Assembly (NCBI RefSeq): GCF_000299875.1
Contig: NZ_AMRK01000015.1
Location: 18,409-82,408, forward strand
Length of the DNA stretch: 64,000 nt
Source: Celeribacter baekdonensis B30
Lineage (GTDB): Bacteria > Pseudomonadota > Alphaproteobacteria > Rhodobacterales > Rhodobacteraceae
Direction: 5' to 3'
The notes under the pieces: model-generated
Seen by the model: the letters and a program-made list of their open reading frames with translations, nothing else
Database searches by the model: none
Told to the model about the DNA's origin: nothing
Translations under genes and position numbers: made by a program
Part shown: piece by piece, positions 35,066 to 44,604 of the stretch
How the letters are laid out: each line of letters opens with the position of its first letter
How positions within the stretch are numbered: the first letter of the stretch is position 1

Positions 35066-35974
35066 TCAAGATGATGTCATCGCCTTGGCTAGGCTTAGCA
35101 GCCGCCTAAACGCGGGATTGTCGTTTTCCCGAGACCATATAGCTGAAAAGGGAAGAACCTCATTACAGATAGGACGGTAAGCGATTCCGGGAAATCGCGC
35201 AACTGTCATTGCTTCGCTGACCAGGGTCAAGCCCCGGCCCATTGCCACAAGTGACAGAAGGTTATCTCGCCCAACCGACTGCACCTGCACATCTGGGTGC
35301 TGGCCGAGGTTGGCGAGTTCCCTAATTAGATGGTCGTGGATTTCCTGCCCGGGAGCTGTCTCGCTGACCACAAATGGTTCTTCTATGAGATCCTGCCATT
35401 TCAGTTCCTTCCGAGCAACCAACGCATGGTGATCCGGCAGCACAACGTAAACCCGCTCCGACCACAAATGCGTTCTCTCACAGTCGGGCCAATCCCGCGT
35501 CCCGGTCACGAAGGCAACGTCAATCCGTAGTTGACGGATGGCAGCGATATGCTCGCTTGGATTGCCGTCAACCAGCTCGATTCGGATGTCCCCATGTTGG
35601 CAACCGTAGGTGCGTAGTAGTTCGGCCAGAAAACCCGAGGCAATCGAGGAGTAGATGCCGATTCTCAGCATACCATTCTCTGACCGACCAACAGAGGCGA
35701 TATCTTGTGCTCCCTCCTTGAGGCTACGGAGAATCTGGCGGACGCACGGCAAGTAGCGTTGGCCAGCAAAGGTGAGGCGGACGCCACTGCTATGGCGATG
35801 AAACAATGCTGCCCCGAGTCGATCTTCGAGATCATGAATTTGGCGGCTGATGGCCGATTGTTGAACGCCAAGCGAAGCACCTGCCTTGCGAAAGCTGCCA
35901 TGCTCCGCCGCAGCCACGAAATAGCGCAGATGTCGAAGCTCTATGGTGTCCCGATGCTTTACTGCCTCGTTCAT
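35066..35974 (-). CDS. LysR-family transcriptional regulator
   Basis: About 302 residues from the ATG at 35974 (MNEAVKHRDTIELRHLRYF). A frame extension to 36124 is open but unlike protein. The N-terminal winged HTH is clear (SFRKAGASLGVQQSAISRQI), and the effector domain starts near residue 95 (MLRIGIYSSIASGFLAELLR). It is convergent with the DUF2274 gene, a frequent arrangement at the end of trb operons. Ligand and targets are unknown. It is less GC-rich than trb genes. Confidence 0.9.
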   Translation of the reverse strand: MNEAVKHRDTIELRHLRYFVAAAEHGSFRKAGASLGVQQSAISRQIHDLEDRLGAALFHRHSSGVRLTFAGQRYLPCVRQILRSLKEGAQDIASVGRSENGMLRIGIYSSIASGFLAELLRTYGCQHGDIRIELVDGNPSEHIAAIRQLRIDVAFVTGTRDWPDCERTHLWSERVYVVLPDHHALVARKELKWQDLIEEPFVVSETAPGQEIHDHLIRELANLGQHPDVQVQSVGRDNLLSLVAMGRGLTLVSEAMTVARFPGIAYRPICNEVLPFSAIWSRENDNPAFRRLLSLAKAMTSS

Positions 35975-36176
35975 TAGTCTGTGCCGTGACCCAGCGTTGG
36001 GTGAGCTTCTCTTATTCCTGTCAGATGGTTGCCTTCGACTATCCATTGCCACCTCACCAACTACGCTTGCAAGGCGAGTAAATGGCAACCGCCCTTCCCT
36101 CGGATGGCGCGAAAACCGCAGCATTGCCGGTATCGGCAGCTTCGCGCCATCGCTTGATAGAGGTGGGTGTACACTC

Positions 36177-37346
36177 TCATCGCGGATGCGCAGGAATAAG
36201 TACTGCGGCCAAAGGCTCTAGAACGAATGCACCGGCCTGGACCAATACGGGATCTCTTTCGCCACGCATTCTGGGGAACACCGTGACCAATCCCACAAAC
36301 CGGCTATGCATCGTCGCGTCTGGTGACGAAACGTCAGATATATCTATGACTCTGATCCCGTTGGTGTTCGCCAGGGCCTGTACTCGTGGATCCTGCACGT
36401 CGCGAGTGCCGAGCCTGCTGCGCGATCCGGTGAGGCGGGCGGAAATCTTCAAAGCACGATCGTCTGGTGCGACAAGTAATGTTAACGGTGGATCGAGAGG
36501 TCCGATGATCTCCATCTGTCTCCGAAACACATCGATATCGATGTCTGGTGCCGCAAGCACTACATCTCCCAGACGTTCAATCGTCCGGTCCTGACCTGTA
36601 AGCCGTAGCTGCCGCAACGCTTCGACGACGAGCATTGCCCCCATGGAATGTCCGAATAGGGTAATGCGCCCCACCTGCGGCTGACCCGCAAGCGTGTTGA
36701 GGACATGCACCAGATCATCCCGTGAATAGGTGATCGCATCTCGATCGGCAACGTAGCCCGTGACAGATGCCGCCGAGGGCCACGCGAAGAGAACTGGCGC
36801 ATCATCCAATCCACCATCGGCCACAAGTTGGGCCAAACGGAAGAGCGACTCCTGGAAGTTGTAGTTGTAACCATGGACGAATATGACGACGTCTCGCTTG
36901 CCCGGCTTGAGCCGTACGGCACCGGCCGCGACGCTTGCAGTGCCCAATTCTGAAGTCGGTCGAATTTCACGCTCTGTCACGACGAATTTTTTGGCCGGAT
37001 CTGGGTCGCCCTTTGACCACTCGATACGGGTGAGTTTGTGATTGGGCGGGACGGATAACGTGAACCTCTCGAGTTGCATCTTGTGAGAGCGCAGATCGGA
37101 GTAGCTGCGGGACGTGACGTCGAACCGTCGATTGGTGACGACGTCAATTGTTACGAAGCTGGCAGTGGAATTCTCGTCTGGCACGACGGCAAGGGCCTCG
37201 GGGCCAGGTCGCGATGCACAACCCGGCAATGCCAAGAAGGTCAGAACGAGCAACGGGGACAAACCTCGAAGGCGCCCGATCTGCCTTGCAATGTCAGCAA
37301 TCCGCTCTGGCAATGGGCCCGTGGGTTTTCGCAAATGGGCACGCAT
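36177..37346 (-). CDS. alpha/beta hydrolase lipoprotein (DUF900-type)
   Basis: A 389-residue protein with a lipoprotein-like signal (LLVLTFLALPGCASR). The hydrolase domain has VVIFVHGYNYNFQESLFRLA, the nucleophile elbow LFGHSMGAMLVVEAL (Ser) and VVLAAPDIDIDVF. DUF900 proteins are esterase-like with unknown substrates. It is the last gene of the leftward operon, 4 bp after the ABC permease. Its less biased codon use suggests a separate origin from its neighbours. Confidence 0.85.
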   Translation of the reverse strand: MRAHLRKPTGPLPERIADIARQIGRLRGLSPLLVLTFLALPGCASRPGPEALAVVPDENSTASFVTIDVVTNRRFDVTSRSYSDLRSHKMQLERFTLSVPPNHKLTRIEWSKGDPDPAKKFVVTEREIRPTSELGTASVAAGAVRLKPGKRDVVIFVHGYNYNFQESLFRLAQLVADGGLDDAPVLFAWPSAASVTGYVADRDAITYSRDDLVHVLNTLAGQPQVGRITLFGHSMGAMLVVEALRQLRLTGQDRTIERLGDVVLAAPDIDIDVFRRQMEIIGPLDPPLTLLVAPDDRALKISARLTGSRSRLGTRDVQDPRVQALANTNGIRVIDISDVSSPDATMHSRFVGLVTVFPRMRGERDPVLVQAGAFVLEPLAAVLIPAHPR

Positions 37347-37350
37347 CGCT

Positions 37351-38475
37351 TCACCCTGCCAAGCTCATGGAACGGCGGAACAGCAAAAGACTGGCCAGGA
37401 AGAATGTGGCTCCGAGTCCTGCCATCAGCGCAAGTTCGACCCAGACTGAACCCAGACCAGCGCCGCGAAAGACAACGGCTTTTGCGAAAGCCAGAAAATG
37501 GCGCGAGGGAAGCGCCAGAGTAAGGCGTTGGACGAGGTCGGGTTGACTTTCGATTGCACCCATTCCACCGGAGAGCATGATGATCGGAATGATCACCATG
37601 ATGACCAGCAGCGCGAACTGTGCCATGCTGCGCGCCATGGTGCCGAGGAACATGCCAATGGCCGCTGCAGCGGCCAGATAAACCGTGGTGCCGACCAGCA
37701 GCAGGCCCATCGAGCCCCGCATCGGCACATCGAGCACACCCTGCACCACGAACAGAAGCGAGAGCGTGAACGCTGCCAGCACCACCACCACGTTGGCCAG
37801 AACCTTGGAAAGCGCGATTTCCAGCGGCGTCAGCGGCATCACCATCAGATGTTCGATCGTACCCTGTTCGCGCTCGCGCAACATCGCCGCACCCGTCAGC
37901 GCGATGGTCAGCAGCGACAACTGGTTCAGAAGCGAGGAGACCGACTTGAACCAGACGGGATCACCGTTGGCGTTGAAGGCGCGGCGCAGTTCCAGCCGCA
38001 GCGCCGGGTCGGACGCGTCGGGGTTGTTCGTGAGGAACGCGCGGGTTTCCGAGGCCAGGATATTCGCGATGTAGTCGGTGCCGAGTTGGGCCTGGCTGAC
38101 CGCCGTGGCATCTACCTCGAGCTGGGCGGTGGGCATCCGACCAGCGATCACGTCGGCCTCGAAGCCCGGCGGGAATGCTAGGACGAACATGATTCGGCCC
38201 GCATCCATCTCGGGCGCGATGCGGTCCGCGCCGATGGAGACCGGCGGCTGGAACCAGGGTGGGTCGAACGCGTCGGCGATTTGGCGGGTAAGGCTGGAGC
38301 CGTCCTCGTCGACGATCGCGATGGCGGCATTATAGACCGTATCGCCCGCGCCGCTGGCCTCTAGGATCACGGCGACGATGAACGACCACAGGATCAACAC
38401 CACCATCACCGGATCGCCCAGGACACTCTTCAGTTCCTTTCCCGCAAGCCAGAAGATGTTGAGAATACTGCGCAC
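37351..38475 (-). CDS. ABC-2 type transporter permease (YhhJ-like)
   Basis: A 374-residue permease. There is one N-terminal helix (PVMVVLILWSFIVAVILEAS), a large periplasmic domain (residues 45-175) and five C-terminal helices, with the REREQGTIEHLMVMPLTPLE motif typical of ABC-2 exporters. It lies 2 bp after the RbbA-type gene and probably forms one exporter with it and the HlyD protein, as in the E. coli yhiI-rbbA-yhhJ cluster. Confidence 0.9.
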   Translation of the reverse strand: MRSILNIFWLAGKELKSVLGDPVMVVLILWSFIVAVILEASGAGDTVYNAAIAIVDEDGSSLTRQIADAFDPPWFQPPVSIGADRIAPEMDAGRIMFVLAFPPGFEADVIAGRMPTAQLEVDATAVSQAQLGTDYIANILASETRAFLTNNPDASDPALRLELRRAFNANGDPVWFKSVSSLLNQLSLLTIALTGAAMLREREQGTIEHLMVMPLTPLEIALSKVLANVVVVLAAFTLSLLFVVQGVLDVPMRGSMGLLLVGTTVYLAAAAAIGMFLGTMARSMAQFALLVIMVIIPIIMLSGGMGAIESQPDLVQRLTLALPSRHFLAFAKAVVFRGAGLGSVWVELALMAGLGATFFLASLLLFRRSMSLAG

Positions 38476-38477
38476 CG

Positions 38478-41255
38478 CTACTTCTCCTGCTTCTTGAGAA
38501 GAACGATCGCAAACGCGGTCAGCACCGGACCGAACGCGGCAAGACGCAAGAGATGACCGGACAGGTCGGCCAGGCCCAATCCCTTGGTGAAGGTTCCGAC
38601 GCTCAGGCCCATGTACCAGGTTGTGGGCCAGAACGTGCCGAGGATGCGCGCGGGGCCTTCCAGCGATGAGACAGGCGTGATCATGCCTGAGAATTGCAAT
38701 GTCGGCATCACTGACAGGATTGCCGCAGCAAAAACGGCGGTGACCTGCGTACTGGTCATCATGGAAACCAGAAGGCCATACCCTGTGGCGGCGAAGGCAT
38801 AGACCAACGCACCCATGACCAGGGCTGCCGGACTGCCCTTGAGCGGTACGCCCAATACCGTGACCACCAGCACCGTCAGGATCACGAAGTTCAGAAGCGT
38901 GATGGCGACATAGACCAGTTGCTTGCCGATCAGGAATTCGGCTCGGCCGGTGGGCGTGACGTAGAAGTTGGTGATCGTGCCGATCTCCTTTTCTCGCGCG
39001 ACGCTGACCGCCATCAGGATCGCGGGGAATAGCAGCAGAAGGAGCGGCGGGATCGAGGGGCCGATCGCGGGCAGGCTTTCCATCGCCGGATTGTAGTGGA
39101 ACCGAGGCGCCAGTTGCGCGGGCGGCTGGATCGGGTCAGCGCCGACCAGGGCGCCAAGAGTGCCGAGCGCGAGGGCCGCGCCTGCATCCTCGTTCAGGGC
39201 ATGGGCATGTGCGCCCTCGACATAGCTTTCCACCGTCCCGGCGCGGCTGGTGTCGGTGCCGTCGATCAGGGCGGCGATCTCGGTCGTTTCGCCACGGCGC
39301 ACGGCCTTGCCGAAACCGGGTGGGAGTTGCAGCGCCAGCGCTAGTTCGCCGCTGGCCATGCGCCGGTCGAGTTCGTCCGCGCTGGCGATGGCGGGGCGCT
39401 CGCGGAACCAATCGGACTCCTCAAAACCAGACAGGTAGGCGCGGCTTTCCGGGCTGCGGTCCTGGTCGAGGACGGCGAAGGGGATCTCACGCACCTCCTG
39501 CGAGATGCCGAAGGACATGATCAGAAGCAGAACCGCGCTGCCGACGAAGGAGAAGACCAGCCGCACCGGATCGCGCCGCACCTGCATCGCCTCGCGCGTA
39601 GTGAAGGCCAGAAGCCGGCGCAGGCTGAAGCCCGGGCGGTCCGCCCGGGCCTCGGCGGGCGCGCTGACGCGCACCTCGGGCGTGCTTTCTGCTGCCGCGT
39701 ACTGCGGCATCGCGTCGAGCATGTGGGCGATAAAAGCATCCTCGAGCGTTCCGGCCCCGCGCGCGTCAATGATCGCCTGCGGCGCATCCGTCACCAGTAC
39801 CTTGCCCGCATGCATCAGCGAGATGCGGTCGCAGCGCATGCCCTCATCCATGAAATGCGTCGATATGAAGATCGTCACGCGCTCGCGATGCGCCAGATCG
39901 AGCAGCATTTCCCAGAACGCATCACGCGCCTGCGGGTCGACGCCCGAGGTTGGCTCGTCGAGGATAAGGATGTCCGGGGCATGGATCACCGCGACCGCCA
40001 GCGACAGGCGTTGCCGCACCCCCAAAGGGAGCGAGGCCGCGTTCTGGTCGAGATAGGGATCGAGCCCGAAACGCGGCACCAGATCGGCCATGCGGTCCCT
40101 GGTCAAGTCGGGGCCCAGATGGAAGAGGCGGGCATGCAGAAGCAGGTTCTCGCGCACCGTCAACTCGCCATAGAGCGAGAAGGACTGCGACATGAAGCCG
40201 ACCCGGCGGCGCGCGTCGAGGTTCTGCGCATCGACCGGCTGGCCGAAGATCCAGGCTTCACCCTCGGTCGCGGGTGTCAACCCCGTCAGCATCTTCATCG
40301 TGGTGGTCTTGCCGCAGCCGTTCGAGCCAAGAAAGCCGAAGATTTCACCGCGCCGGATCTCGAAGCTGACCGAATCGACGGCGGTGAAATCGCCGAATCG
40401 CTTGGTCAGACCACGCGCATTGATCGCGGGGATTTCATCGGTGGTGGCGCCGGTCGGCGCTGGCAGAGCCTGTGTGTCGTTTTGCGCCTCGATCCTCCCG
40501 CCGCTCAGAAGGGCGACATAGGCGGCACCCACGGTGTCGGTGCTTGTCCGCTCCTTGAGAACGTCCGGGCTCGCTTCGGCCAGAACGCGGCCCTCGTTCA
40601 TGGCGATCAGGTATTCGAACCGCTCGGCTTCCTCCATGTAGGCGGTCGAGACCAGCACGCTCATTTCGGGGCGGTCCTTGCGGATCGCGTCGATCAGATC
40701 CCAGAACTGACGCCGCGAAAGCGGATCGACGCCGGTGGTGGGTTCATCGAGTAGGAGGAAATCCGGGTCATGGATCAGCGCGGCACAAAGTCCCAGCTTC
40801 TGCTTCATGCCACCCGAGAGCTTGCCCGCCGGGCGGTCGAGAAACGGCGCAAGGCCAGTGGCGCGGGTCAGCCGTTCGATCCGTGCGCCGCGTTCCGCCT
40901 GGCTCTGGCCGAAGAGCTTGCCGAAGAATTCGAGATTCTCGCGGATGCTTAGATCATGGTAGAGGTTCTTGCCGAGACCCTGCGGCATGAAGGCGATGCG
41001 CCGCCCCATCTCAGTCCGGACACGAGCACTTGACATATTCCCGTCCAGCGTCTCAATTACACCGGTCTGCAGCTTCTTGGCTCCGGCGATGAGGCCCATC
41101 AGGGTCGATTTTCCGACGCCGTCGGGCCCAATCAGGCCCACCATGCGCCCCATCGGGATCCTCAGCGTCACATCGCTGAGGGCAGTCACTTTGCCATAGC
41201 GATGGCTCACCGCCGCCAGAGATGCGACGGGGCCGGGCTTCTCAGCGCTGGTCAT
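38478..41255 (-). CDS. rbbA: RbbA-type fused ABC protein (two ATPase domains plus permease)
   Basis: A 925-residue fusion. ABC domain 1 has Walker A IGPDGVGKST, signature LSGGMKQKLGL and Walker B LLLDEPTTGVD. Domain 2 has Walker A LGSNGCGKTTT, a degenerate signature LPLGVRQRLSLA and Walker B LILDEPTSGVD. A C-terminal ABC-2 permease starts near residue 555, with helices at 570-590 and 740-920. E. coli RbbA was described as ribosome-associated, but the architecture and neighbours (HlyD adaptor, YhhJ permease) fit an exporter. It overlaps hlyD by four bases. Confidence 0.9.
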   Translation of the reverse strand: MTSAEKPGPVASLAAVSHRYGKVTALSDVTLRIPMGRMVGLIGPDGVGKSTLMGLIAGAKKLQTGVIETLDGNMSSARVRTEMGRRIAFMPQGLGKNLYHDLSIRENLEFFGKLFGQSQAERGARIERLTRATGLAPFLDRPAGKLSGGMKQKLGLCAALIHDPDFLLLDEPTTGVDPLSRRQFWDLIDAIRKDRPEMSVLVSTAYMEEAERFEYLIAMNEGRVLAEASPDVLKERTSTDTVGAAYVALLSGGRIEAQNDTQALPAPTGATTDEIPAINARGLTKRFGDFTAVDSVSFEIRRGEIFGFLGSNGCGKTTTMKMLTGLTPATEGEAWIFGQPVDAQNLDARRRVGFMSQSFSLYGELTVRENLLLHARLFHLGPDLTRDRMADLVPRFGLDPYLDQNAASLPLGVRQRLSLAVAVIHAPDILILDEPTSGVDPQARDAFWEMLLDLAHRERVTIFISTHFMDEGMRCDRISLMHAGKVLVTDAPQAIIDARGAGTLEDAFIAHMLDAMPQYAAAESTPEVRVSAPAEARADRPGFSLRRLLAFTTREAMQVRRDPVRLVFSFVGSAVLLLIMSFGISQEVREIPFAVLDQDRSPESRAYLSGFEESDWFRERPAIASADELDRRMASGELALALQLPPGFGKAVRRGETTEIAALIDGTDTSRAGTVESYVEGAHAHALNEDAGAALALGTLGALVGADPIQPPAQLAPRFHYNPAMESLPAIGPSIPPLLLLLFPAILMAVSVAREKEIGTITNFYVTPTGRAEFLIGKQLVYVAITLLNFVILTVLVVTVLGVPLKGSPAALVMGALVYAFAATGYGLLVSMMTSTQVTAVFAAAILSVMPTLQFSGMITPVSSLEGPARILGTFWPTTWYMGLSVGTFTKGLGLADLSGHLLRLAAFGPVLTAFAIVLLKKQEK

Positions 41256-42298
41256 TGCCCGGTCTCGGTTGCGCCGTCACCCGTCATCGGTGCGGGCAAG
41301 GCTGCCGCCACGGGCGGTGTCAGCCCATCGGGCCAATCGGGCAAGTTGCCATCGGGATCGACGAGCCGCACCCAGGCGACGCCGCGCACCCCGGTCTTGA
41401 CCTGGGCGAGCCGGGCCTCGACCAGTTGCTGCGGGATGCGCACGCGGACGCGGAACATCAGGCTTTCGCGCTCCTCGACGGTCTCGACCTGCTTGGGGGT
41501 GAACTGCGCCTCCGGCGCGACGAAACTGACATGCGCCGGTACGGCGACATTCGGCATCGCGTCGACGACAATGCGCGCCTCGTCGCCCAGTTTCACCCGC
41601 GTCGCCGCACCGGCGGGCAGGAAGAATTCCATGTAGACATTGCCGAGGCTCACGAGCGTCAGCACCTTACCGCCGCTGCCCAGAACTTCGCCGGGCTGCG
41701 CAAGGCGGTAAAGGACGCGACCAGCCTCGGGCGCATGGAGCGTGCTGTCGGCGATACGCGCCTCGATCTCTTGCAGGTTCGCAACGTCCGCATCGACCAC
41801 GCGTTCCTTTGCCTGCGCTTCGGCCTGCGCGGCGGCGAGGCTGGCTTCTGCCACCTGAGCTTCGGTCCGGCGGATGTCGTAGTTCGCCTTGGAGATCACG
41901 TCACGCCCGCTCAGCGCCTCGGCGCGCGCGAGCTCGGTTTGGGCGAGCGCGAGGCTGGCCTCGGCCTTGGTTACACCCGCCTGTGCCACGGCTACCGCGG
42001 CCTCCGCACTGGCCACCGCCGCCTCGGCGCGCGCCTTTTGCGCTTCGAGTTCGGTTGTGTCCATGACCGCAAGGACGTCGCCTGCGGCGACGAGATCGCC
42101 CTCCTGCACCGCGATCGTGGCCACCCGCCCGGAAAGACGGGTCGAGACATCGACGAGATCGGCTTCAACCCTGCCGTTGCCCCGCGCGAAGCCCTCGGGC
42201 GGCAGGCCGCTCGGTGCCAAGAAGATCGACCAAAGGGCATAGCCCATGAATCCCGCAAGTACAGCGAGAACAAGCGCGATTGAAATCTTGCGTGACAT
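41252..42298 (-). CDS. HlyD-family membrane fusion/adaptor protein (YhiI-like)
   Basis: A 348-residue periplasmic adaptor with one N-terminal membrane helix (IALVLAVLAGFMGYALWSIF). The split biotinyl/lipoyl motif (DVSTRLSGRVATIAVQEGDLV is part of it) surrounds a long Ala-rich coiled-coil hairpin (residues 70-165), and the beta-barrel region follows. It probably connects the RbbA/YhhJ exporter to an outer-membrane factor, not encoded nearby. Confidence 0.92.
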   Translation of the reverse strand: MSRKISIALVLAVLAGFMGYALWSIFLAPSGLPPEGFARGNGRVEADLVDVSTRLSGRVATIAVQEGDLVAAGDVLAVMDTTELEAQKARAEAAVASAEAAVAVAQAGVTKAEASLALAQTELARAEALSGRDVISKANYDIRRTEAQVAEASLAAAQAEAQAKERVVDADVANLQEIEARIADSTLHAPEAGRVLYRLAQPGEVLGSGGKVLTLVSLGNVYMEFFLPAGAATRVKLGDEARIVVDAMPNVAVPAHVSFVAPEAQFTPKQVETVEERESLMFRVRVRIPQQLVEARLAQVKTGVRGVAWVRLVDPDGNLPDWPDGLTPPVAAALPAPMTGDGATETGQ

Positions 42299-42300
42299 CT

Positions 42301-43215
42301 TTATCGGTCTCCCTTCATGTCATGTCCTTGGACGATCATCGGCTCGTCAGGAGGGTGACCGCCGTAGAAATCTTTCAGGACCGACACGGCCTGCTCTGCT
42401 GTTTCGACGAAGCGGAAGAGGGCGCGATCCTGCGAAGAGATCATTCCCTCATCGACCAGGAAGTCGAAATCGATCGCCCGGTTCCAGAATTCCCGTCCGA
42501 ACAGGATGATCGGAAGGCTTTGCATCTTTCGGGTTTGCACAAGGGTCAGGACTTCGAACAGTTCATCGAGGGTGCCATAGCCGCCGGGAAAGGCCACGAG
42601 TGCCTTGGCCCGCAGCAGGAAGTGCATTTTGCGTATGGCGAAGTAGCGAAAACGGAATGCGAGGTCCGGTGTGATGAACGGGTTTGGCCTCTGTTCGCTC
42701 GGCAAGGTGACATTCAAGCCGGCCGAGCGCGCTCCAACATCGAAGGCACCGCGATTCGCAGCCTCCATCACGCCCGGGCCACCGCCTGTGACGATAACGA
42801 AATCCCGGCGTCCGACCCGTTGAAATTGGTGCGAGACGAGCTCAGAAAAACACCGCGCTTCCGCATAGTAGCGCGACCAATGTACCCGGCGTTCGGCTGC
42901 CAGAAGTTGTCGTTCGGATGCCGGGTCCTCCCGGTGGAGCTGTTGAGCTTCTTCCAACTGCTTTTCTGCGACTTCCGGCGAGACGATACGGGCGCTGCCA
43001 AATACCACCACAGTCGAGTGGATATCATGGTGACGCAGCGTGCGTTCTGGCTTGATCAGTTCGAGTTGCAGGCGCACCGGACGCAGATCGTCCTCCGCCA
43101 GAAAATCCAAGTCCTCGTGCGCCAATCGATACGCGGGCCCGACGAGGATATGTTCGGTGAGTTCTCTTTCGCTCGTCCGGTCGATGGTCATGGGCTTGGG
43201 CCTATTTCGAAACAT
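42301..43215 (-). CDS. LOG-family Rossmann-fold protein (TIGR00730-like)
   Basis: A 304-residue protein. The lysine-decarboxylase-like/LOG signature is intact: FVIVTGGGPGVMEAANRGAF and PGGYGTLDELFEVLTLVQ. Family members studied are nucleotide 5'-monophosphate phosphoribohydrolases. The N-terminal 75 residues are an extension compared with the ~190-residue LOG enzymes. It overlaps the metallo-hydrolase gene by 28 bp and lies 2 bp before hlyD. The role in this operon is unclear. Confidence 0.88.
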   Translation of the reverse strand: MFRNRPKPMTIDRTSERELTEHILVGPAYRLAHEDLDFLAEDDLRPVRLQLELIKPERTLRHHDIHSTVVVFGSARIVSPEVAEKQLEEAQQLHREDPASERQLLAAERRVHWSRYYAEARCFSELVSHQFQRVGRRDFVIVTGGGPGVMEAANRGAFDVGARSAGLNVTLPSEQRPNPFITPDLAFRFRYFAIRKMHFLLRAKALVAFPGGYGTLDELFEVLTLVQTRKMQSLPIILFGREFWNRAIDFDFLVDEGMISSQDRALFRFVETAEQAVSVLKDFYGGHPPDEPMIVQGHDMKGDR

Positions 43216-44603
43216 GCACCCGGTTCAGGAACTGTCACCGTCCAGCCCTTCTCGGTTCGAAGCGCGTGCGCGAATTCCAGTGCCGCTGTCTCCTCGCCGT
43301 GCACAATGAAGGTCTGATGCGGTGGCGCTCTGAAACCATCCGCCCAAGCCATGAGCGCCTTCCGGTCCGCATGCGCGGATAGCCCGTTGACCGAGTGAAT
43401 GGTGGCCCGCACCGGGATGTCGTCTCCAAACAGGCGGACCCGCCGGACGCCATCCACAAGCCGCCGACCCAGCGATCCCTTGGCCTGGAACCCGGTGATC
43501 ATCACAACGGACTCGGGTCGGGGCAGGTTCTGTCGCAGATGGTGACGGATGCGCCCGGCATCACACATACCGCTGGCCGAGATGATTATCGCCCCTGCGC
43601 TGATCTGGTTGAGTGCCTTCGATTCGTCGACACTCGATGTGAACTTGAGATAGGGGAGGTCCGCACCCACCTTGTGCCATCCCGCGAGGTTCTTCGCCTG
43701 TTCGTCGAACAACTCCAGATGTCGGCGGGTGATCCTTGTGGCTTCGGTCGCCATCGGCGAGTCCACAAAAATCATCAAGTCGCGAAGTCGTCCTTCGCAG
43801 GTGAGCCGATGCAGATGGTAGAGCACCTCTTGCGTGCGACCGACTGCGAAGGCGGGCACGATAATATTTCCGCCGTCGCCGTGGCGGGTGCGTTCGACGA
43901 TCTCGATCATCTCGTCCAGAGTTGTGCTCAGATCCTCGTGCTCGCGGTTCCCATAGGTCGACTCGATCACCAGAATATCAGCATCGGGAATGGGCGTGGG
44001 ATCCCGTAGGATTGGCCGCCCGGGCTGCCCCAGATCGCCACTGAACACGATCTTAGTTGTTTCGCCGTCCCCTTCGGATATCCAGACTTCGATGATCGCC
44101 GAGCCGAGGATATGGCCGGCATCGCGGAACCGGCAGCGCACATTTTCATTCGGGGTGAGCTTGGTGTCGTAGCGGATCGCGTGAACCTGCCGCAGACAAA
44201 GCCTGACATCGTTCATGGTATAGATTGGCTCTGTCGAAGAGGCTGCACCGCGCTTGGATCTGCGCCAGTGCTTTCGAGCGTCCGATTCCTGAATGTGGGC
44301 GCTGTCTGGCAGCATGACGCCTAACAGATCCGCTGTCGCTTCGGTTGCGAAAATCGGCCCGGTGAACCCTGCCTTGGTCAGTTTTGGCAGCAGACCGCTG
44401 TGGTCGATATGCGCATGTGTCAGAAGAACGAAATCAATTGATTCCGGGTCGAAACCGAAGGGTTTTCGATTGCGGGCAGGCGCTTCCCGCCCGCCTTGAA
44501 ACATGCCGCAATCGATCAGAAACCGGACTTCGCCGGTTTCAACGAGGAAGCAGGAGCCGGTGACTTCGCGCGCCGCGCCCAGAAAGCTGATCTTCGGCGC
44601 CAT
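43188..44603 (-). CDS. beta-CASP metallo-beta-lactamase fold hydrolase
   Basis: About 471 residues from the ATG at 44603 (MAPKISFLGAAREVTGSCFL); 24 extra upstream residues are open but overlap the TetR gene. The metal motif is LLTHAHIDHSG. The beta-CASP part has NIIVPAFAVGRTQEVLYHLH, IISASGMCDAGRIRHHL and the final HGEETAALEFAHAL. These proteins are mostly RNA exo/endonucleases of the KseA/Ysh1 group, so RNA processing is likely. It follows tetR by 1 bp in a stress-type operon. Confidence 0.9.
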   Translation of the reverse strand: MAPKISFLGAAREVTGSCFLVETGEVRFLIDCGMFQGGREAPARNRKPFGFDPESIDFVLLTHAHIDHSGLLPKLTKAGFTGPIFATEATADLLGVMLPDSAHIQESDARKHWRRSKRGAASSTEPIYTMNDVRLCLRQVHAIRYDTKLTPNENVRCRFRDAGHILGSAIIEVWISEGDGETTKIVFSGDLGQPGRPILRDPTPIPDADILVIESTYGNREHEDLSTTLDEMIEIVERTRHGDGGNIIVPAFAVGRTQEVLYHLHRLTCEGRLRDLMIFVDSPMATEATRITRRHLELFDEQAKNLAGWHKVGADLPYLKFTSSVDESKALNQISAGAIIISASGMCDAGRIRHHLRQNLPRPESVVMITGFQAKGSLGRRLVDGVRRVRLFGDDIPVRATIHSVNGLSAHADRKALMAWADGFRAPPHQTFIVHGEETAALEFAHALRTEKGWTVTVPEPGACFEIGPSP

Positions 44604-44604
44604 G

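Noticed and set aside
35059..36176. element end or attachment site after the trb operon
   Set aside because: No tRNA 3' end, integrase or direct repeat was found; a LysR gene after DUF2274 is common inside such elements, so the true boundary is undecided.
39723..42283. long plus-strand frames (343 and 353 residues) opposite the ABC and HlyD genes
   Set aside because: Antisense shadows of rbbA and hlyD with high His/Arg/Gly and no motifs.
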